Shown piece by piece: positions 51,130-64,000 of a stretch of 64,000 nucleotides of DNA. The stretch is from Branchiostoma floridae (Eukaryota; Chordata; Leptocardii; Amphioxiformes; Branchiostomatidae). How positions within the stretch are numbered: the first letter of the stretch is position 1; each line of letters starts with the position of its first letter. Position numbers and translations under genes: made by a program. The stretch is from positions 16,538,523 to 16,602,522 of the forward strand of contig NC_049994.1 in the NCBI RefSeq assembly GCF_000003815.2, in the 5' to 3' direction. A model generated the notes under the pieces. That model was not told the DNA's origin. It saw nothing but the letters and a program-made list of their open reading frames with translations, and searched no databases.

Positions 51130-53013
51130 CTAACCCTGTGTCCAGACTGATACAGTGTGATCTTTGTAATCAGTCACCACCACATCTCCACCTGGTGACA
51201 CAGCTACACCACAGGGCCGCTCCATACCACTTCCAATATCACACTGAAATCTGCCCTGACTATCATGCATTTGTAAAGAACCATATCCAAAGTCAGCCAC
51301 AATGATGTTTCCCATCCCATCAACACAAATGCCCTGAGGATCATACAACTGACTTTCATCAGATCCCACACTCCCAAACTTGAACCTAAAGTTCCCCTCT
51401 TTGTCCAAGACATGGACACAGTAATCCTTGTAATCAGTGACCAGAATGTTCCCCTCCCCATCCACAGTGACATATCGTGGGTACCAAGGTCTTAGTGACA
51501 TACAATATGAACCGAATGTAAATATCTCTAAACCATCTTGCTTAAATACTCGAAGTCGACCAATGGCATTCTTTCCAACAAGCTCCTGTTCTGTTACGAT
51601 CACCAGTTCTGTTTCCAAAGTTACAGCGATGCCACGCATATACTCATTTAACTCAACATGTGAAAGGTCTATTTTGGTCAAACAGGTGCCTTCCCTGGAA
51701 TACTGCACTACATGATTCTTACTCACCACCCACAGGTTGTCATTTCTGCCTATAGCAACATCACATGGTTCAAACTTTTCACCAGTTCCCCCTGGCAGAG
51801 TTGTTGTGAACTCTCTGACATAAACACCATCCATTGTGAACACCTGGATTCTGCTGTTATTGAGATCAGCAATGTACAACTTATCATCTTGTGACACGGC
51901 TACTCCCACAGGACCATCAAACTTCCCCCTACATGATCCCTCTCCCCCAAACCTGACTTTCTTCACCCACATATTTCCCACCCTAATTGTGCTGACATTT
52001 GTACTTCTAACTTGTCGAGTATCTAGATCTGTCACTTTGGACTGAAGCAACTGTTTGTCTGACATGGGTTGTGATGTTACCTTGCCTAACTCAATGTGTG
52101 CACCAGATTTCTTTGGCTCAAAATGACAAAGTTTCACTTCACAGATCTCATCAGGAGTTGCAACATTCTGGAACCTTTCTTTGAGTGCAGGTGCCAGGTC
52201 TACATCCTCTAAGAGCCACACCCCCTCTTCTTGTTCCATGAGCTGTTCTGTTCTTTCACACAATATGGACAGTTTGACCAGCTGGGTCAACACCTGGTCT
52301 TTCTGTTCTATCAAGGCAGCCATGTTGTCCTCAAATACCTTCTCCACAGTAGCCAACAGTTTGTCCCGCTGATCTTGAATCTTCTTCACCTGATCATCAC
52401 AAGCCTTGTTTATCTCCTGTTGAGTTTGTACTTTGTTGTCCACCAGTTTTTTGTGTCGTTTTTTTATCTCTTGGAGGAAGTTTGTAGATGCCTCCATCTT
52501 CTGCCAGCCAGTGTCGAGCTCAGCGATGATGTTATCCTTAATCTGTTTTGCCTCACAGGTTGTGTGCCCAGAGTGAGAATGGGTGATGCAATCACTACAG
52601 ACCGGTACCTTACACTTTAGGCAGTAGAGCTGGATCTCATTTTGAGGGTGGGAGCTGCACATGTTCTTCTGCCCTCCCTTCTGCATGTATGCAGGTGTCA
52701 GTAAGGTTTTCTTGGAGAATTCTTCACACAGGTTGGCTATACGATGGTTGTTAAGGAGTCCTGCTATCCCCTCGGTAGGCAAAGTCACAGGATGGGCACA
52801 GTCTGGGCACCTGAACGGGTCTGGCCTTTCTGCCCTTTCACAAGTTTCTAACCATTGTTCGTGCCGAACTTCCAAACACTCCTGGCAAAAGTAATGGTGA
52901 CATGGCAGGAACTTGGGCTGCCTGTAAGGCTTCTTGCAGATGCTACAGGAGAGAAACTCTTCCAGTATCCTCTGTCTGTATGCAGTTGTAGGACGATCTT
53001 GAGAGTTTGCCAT
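51130..53013 (-). CDS. TRIM-NHL protein (RING / B-box / coiled coil / NHL), intronless
   Basis: A single 627-residue frame. The RING spans C23-C72 (CSIC, CHHYFCQEC, CPDC) and the B-box has CSSH, CLKC, CSDC, HSHSGHT. A coiled coil follows with IEQKDQVLTQL. The linker carries PMSDKQLLQS, resembling the gene at 15779. NHL blades start near MWVKKVRFGG and end TVSVWTQG. The first 76 residues are the same as the gene at 12704-14473 except I35F, and the upstream 280 bp are nearly identical, while B-box, coiled coil and NHL differ far more. It is probably a RING E3 ligase of the same expanded family. No break is seen. Confidence 0.93.
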   Translation of the reverse strand: MANSQDRPTTAYRQRILEEFLSCSICKKPYRQPKFLPCHHYFCQECLEVRHEQWLETCERAERPDPFRCPDCAHPVTLPTEGIAGLLNNHRIANLCEEFSKKTLLTPAYMQKGGQKNMCSSHPQNEIQLYCLKCKVPVCSDCITHSHSGHTTCEAKQIKDNIIAELDTGWQKMEASTNFLQEIKKRHKKLVDNKVQTQQEINKACDDQVKKIQDQRDKLLATVEKVFEDNMAALIEQKDQVLTQLVKLSILCERTEQLMEQEEGVWLLEDVDLAPALKERFQNVATPDEICEVKLCHFEPKKSGAHIELGKVTSQPMSDKQLLQSKVTDLDTRQVRSTNVSTIRVGNMWVKKVRFGGEGSCRGKFDGPVGVAVSQDDKLYIADLNNSRIQVFTMDGVYVREFTTTLPGGTGEKFEPCDVAIGRNDNLWVVSKNHVVQYSREGTCLTKIDLSHVELNEYMRGIAVTLETELVIVTEQELVGKNAIGRLRVFKQDGLEIFTFGSYCMSLRPWYPRYVTVDGEGNILVTDYKDYCVHVLDKEGNFRFKFGSVGSDESQLYDPQGICVDGMGNIIVADFGYGSLQMHDSQGRFQCDIGSGMERPCGVAVSPGGDVVVTDYKDHTVSVWTQG

Positions 53014-53290
53014 TTTTAGGCCTTAGGACTGGAAACCTTATGTGCCACTCCCTGGTCTCACTTTTACTTCAAAACATCTTTGAACATTCAGGATATTGTG
53101 GTTGCTTTGTAAGTTGCCAAGGTGCAATGTTTACAGAGCTTTTGTTCTGGAAAAGGAACCCCATCCATCTCAACAAAAGTGCCGTATGGTATTTCATTTT
53201 TGAACTAGTTGCTTGAACTCGTCATCATCACATGACCCAACAAGGCCCAATAGCTCGCACCCAGAGCATATTAATGAGAGTGCCTGGCAT
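53014..53290 (-). promoter_or_regulatory. Conserved upstream region of TRIM-NHL gene
   Basis: Nearly identical to 14474-14760, including the E-box TCACATGA (53228-53235) and AACAAGGCCCAATAGCTCGC. It therefore probably holds the leader and proximal promoter. Confidence 0.55.
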
Positions 53291-53692
53291 CCAAACCTGT
53301 CATAGTCGAGTCTGTTTCGCCATCTTTGGTTAATGTTGCTTCAGAGAACTGACCATTGCATTAAGACAGTCATCTTTGAGCACAACTATAGTGCATAACC
53401 CTGGAACCTTATGCATAATTATGTACAGTTATGCCAATTTAGATTAATCCCCAGGGGGTCGTTATTGGCTGCTATGTATTTCTTACATCATTTATACTTA
53501 CAGCTTACGATATCAGCCCATCTGCGTGTATGGTTGCCAGGAGGTCACTCCAGAATAAAACTGGAATTTCCAAATTAAACTGGAGGGGCAGGGTGCACTT
53601 AACTCAAGAAAATATGGTACATGTACTTGCATTTTAAAACATGCATTTTAAGGCTTCTTGAAGGTTTAGCTACATGTATGATCGCATAAGTC
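53291..53692. other. Intergenic between divergent genes, no feature
   Basis: It should contain or border the 5' end of DARS1, but I could not find an exon matching the N-terminal part of the enzyme here. Confidence 0.35.
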
Positions 53693-53696
53693 ATAA

Positions 53697-54358
53697 CGGT
53701 GCACGCCCCAGTTTATTTGGGGTCTCAAATCGAGGCTGCGCACCCTCAAGTCGAGAGGCCGTCTCTTCAAGAAAATAAATCCAAAGCAGAAAAGCCGTGT
53801 ATGGGAATGAAGGGTATTCCTCCAGCTTTACGAACAGTCGGGTTTCAGTTTCTTTACTCTCTCCACTTTTCGTAATTTTAGGGGGAGAAAAGTTTTTTCA
53901 CGTAAAAAAATATGCAAAAAAAGGGGGATTTTGACGTGGAAATAAACCCATGACCTATATCTTAGTCATGAAAATGACTGATGTTGTCGGAAAGAGAATA
54001 CACCTAAGATTAATCAAGCAAAAAATAAAGAAAATTGTAACACTGAGATTTTTACAATAACCCGACGCGCGAGGCATAGCAACACGGCTCACAGAACGCA
54101 TATGGACGGTGAATCTGGGTCAACGGGCGAATCACTTCCAACGCGTAGAAATACAAGGAAGTGAAACGCGGGCCCAAAACCAATTTGCACCAAAAACACA
54201 TCACTTCTTACGCTTTTTAGCTATGCCAGTATTAAATGCCACTTTGCAGCAGATTATGAGAAATTTGAACTCAAACCCAGACCCTCGAGACCCTTTCTTC
54301 ACATTTTTGTCACACATTATCTCGAACCCCTTTCGCGGAAGAATTGGTGTGTGCACCG
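53697..54358. mobile_element. Candidate 662-bp transposon, TSD ATAA
   Basis: The ends CGGTGCACGCCCC and complement CGGTGCACACACC form a 13-bp inverted repeat with two mismatches, flanked by ATAA (53693-53696 and 54359-54362). The interior is not repetitive within this window. It contains an 85-codon plus-strand frame (54109-54366) without known motifs that runs through the right end. The family is unknown. Confidence 0.5.
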
Positions 54359-54630
54359 ATAATTGAATGACTGTAGTCATTTAAACCCTGGTAAAGTCAG
54401 CAGTCCGTGCAAATTTTCCACCTCTGTCAGAATCTGCTCTCAATGGTATGAGGGTCTGTGTTGGTTGCAGCACCCCCATTGTTCCAATGTTTAGGAAAAC
54501 CGTTGCTTTAAGTGATGTCTTATATTCAGAATGCAAACTTCAGACATTCATATTGTATTACGCGTTCTTGTAATGCGTTTTACATGACATGTGTATTTTA
54601 CATGTGTACATGTACTATTTGCCTTTACAG

Positions 54631-61984
<7,354 letters not shown>

Positions 61985-63406
61985 TCTCCATAGCAACCAC
62001 AAACACAAACTTCTCGAACTTCATGTTTCCTTGCATGGACCAAGAGTAAGAGTAAAAGTTTCAATGATGGAGTTGTGAAATGAAGAAGAAAAGGAAAATG
62101 CACAGACCAAATGGTAGAGAGATAGAGGAATGCTGATGAAATGGTTGAAAATCCATCTCAATGTTTCTTTGGGGAGACTTTTATAAGATGGAAATAATGT
62201 AATAAGTAAACAAAATTTGACAGTTTTAATTAGTCATTGTAGATAAATGAGATGATAAATTTTTCACAGATTTGTTACATTCTTGACACAGATTTAGAAG
62301 ACTTCGGTGTGTCCTATAATGTAATGTTACACATTAACAGTCATACCAGGCAATTGAACTTCTAGGGCCAGCGCACAATATAATAGTCAGAAATAGCTTC
62401 CCTGTTTCTTCTCTCTATTAAAAGGTAAAATTAAAGTACTCAGTTAAAGCTATTTGGGATAATGTAGATAGATAGCATGCAGGGTGTATTGTTGCATAAC
62501 ATCTGGTAAAGTTTAAGCAATGAATTGTTTTGGTTACAAAGTTTAAACAGGTGCATTTTCTACAGTTTACAGGAAACCCACCAAGAATTAATTTAATTCC
62601 ATGTCTTCTCAATGAAGCTCACATTTTTATAAATTAGAAAATGACTTGTACAATGTACAAGGTTCATTTATATCTTAATATTATTATTTACTTTTTGGTA
62701 GACTTTGGTAAACTCCAGGCAAGTTTATTTGGGTTGTGCATGTGGAAAGTGGATGACTGGATAGAAAATGATTAACATTCAGTACCAGAGGGTGTGATAG
62801 GGGTTTTGGAGTAGCAAATGTGGTGGGTAACGTCTCAATAAAGGTGACTGGTAGCGGGTTTGATGTTGTCATTTCTGGATGATAGAAAAATAAGACAACT
62901 TTTGAAAGAAAAATTGAATGTTATAGCCATTTAGTCCTTCCCTCATCTTTTGGTGTGTAGGGCAGTAGCACTCTACTTTTCTGTGGCCCTCAGTTGACAC
63001 AGTTTTGCAAACATTAAAAAAAAAAGAGGCCGCTAGTCCACTGGTAACACTTTGTGGTAAGTTTCCATACTATTTCCTATCAGAGCTGAACTAAGCAGGA
63101 AAAGCACCTACCATATTCAAAGTATATATATTACCATTATTAAATCCTTCTGTAGGACCAGGTGACTCAGTTTTACATCATAGCCATAGGGCACAGGAAA
63201 ATAAAAACAAAACAACTTTGGTATACAGATTATGATCAGCTTTCTTTACTATATATTCATGATAAAAAGTCAGCATTGTTTTTCTAACATGTAGACCAGT
63301 TGGGTAAAAGACAATATACATCTGCTGGTATATGTACACACTTCAGATATCAATGTATTCAAGACCTTTTTTAAATGTGCTGCACTTGGGATAAATTGCT
63401 ATCAAT
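61985..63406 (+). other. 3' UTR and downstream DNA of DARS1
   Basis: No further gene is seen. ATTAAA near 62418 and AATAAA at 62837-62842 are possible polyadenylation signals; which one is used cannot be told from sequence. Short frames here are not supported. Confidence 0.45.
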
Positions 63407-63582
63407 TCTTACAGTTCACACCAAGTTGCTTACGGCACAGATCATAAGTAGCATTTTAGAAAACGCTTTGAAACTCGTACCAATCAGTATGAGGTCTTAC
63501 AGTTCACACCAAGTTGCTTACGGCACAGATCATAAGTAGCATTTTAGAAAACGCTTTGAAACTCGTACCAATCAGTATGAGG
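63407..63582. repeat. Perfect 88-bp tandem duplication
   Basis: The unit starting TCTTACAGTTCACACCAAG occurs twice back to back (63407-63494 and 63495-63582) with no difference seen. It is non-coding, and either a very recent duplication or an assembly effect. Confidence 0.9.
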
Positions 63583-64000
63583 TTGTTTGTTTACAGAGGT
63601 TTTGTTGTTGTTCTAATTGGAGGTGTACATTAGGACAGATATAGCAATCTGGCTGTATAGATCCCAAACGGAGTTTCTGTCGACATCTGATCAGGATACT
63701 AGGAATATGTTAGGGTTTTCTTCCATTTATAGGTCCTAAATTTCAAGTCATTCCCTGGATCTATAATGACATGAATCAAAGTTGAAAAGTTCTGTCTTTC
63801 AAGAGAATATCTTTAAAGTCAAAATAAACTCAAACTGAGATCTCTACCAGCAGATAACTTGTTGTTCTGCAAGATTTCAGTCCCTACTCTGACATACATA
63901 TACTGTGAATGTCCCTGCCAAAGTTGATACATGACAAATCTATAATGTTCCTGCATAATATGTTCATGTGATACACAGTATCCTCCGACTTCTATTGACT
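63583..64000. other. Intergenic to window end, no feature
   Basis: AT-rich, with no gene, RNA or repeat recognised. Confidence 0.4.

Overview
The window is animal nuclear DNA. It has spliced genes with GT-AG introns, intronless TRIM-type genes, LINE, BEL/Pao and MITE debris, and three assembly gaps of N. The combination of an expanded TRIM-NHL family, a GT1-type domain of a kind I associate with lancelet immune proteins, GCTGTG-type minisatellites and a compact aspartyl-tRNA synthetase gene suggests amphioxus (Branchiostoma). That species call is inference.

Layout. (1) 1-18 kb: immune-type genes, all on the minus strand. A five-exon gene (9956 to 3373) encodes a GT-B glycosyltransferase-like domain, a TRADD-N-like segment, a coiled coil and a six-bladed NHL propeller. 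Next to it are two intronless RING/B-box/coiled-coil/NHL genes (12704-14473 and 15779-17689). Flanks of these genes are copies of one another. (2) 18.57-26.85 kb: a complete, apparently very young BEL/Pao LTR retrotransposon with identical 671-bp LTRs, a 5-bp target duplication and one 1989-codon gag-pol frame. (3) 27-51 kb: a repeat-rich stretch. It holds a 1.3-1.5 kb inverted duplication (27.9-29.2 versus 49.5-51.0) whose arms serve as empty sites for each other's insertions, a 5'-truncated L1/Tx1-like LINE with a 13-bp target duplication, a satellite array of about 395-bp units, several LINE fragments, a hAT-like element and three N gaps. No confident host gene was found here. (4) 51.1-53.0 kb: a third intronless TRIM-NHL gene (minus), whose 5' half and promoter are nearly identical to the gene at 12.7-14.5 kb. 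(5) 54.6-62 kb: fourteen exons of cytosolic aspartyl-tRNA synthetase (DARS1) on the plus strand, complete at the C-terminus but without the first exon(s). Its introns carry foldback elements, a CT microsatellite and a tandem duplication of an exon-intron junction.

How the genes relate: the three TRIM-NHL genes look like E3 ubiquitin ligases that recognise targets through the NHL propeller. The fusion gene carries a near-identical type of propeller without RING or B-box, joined to an N-terminal glycosyltransferase-like and signalling-type module. This suggests exon shuffling between neighbouring immune gene families. DARS1 is an unrelated housekeeping gene.
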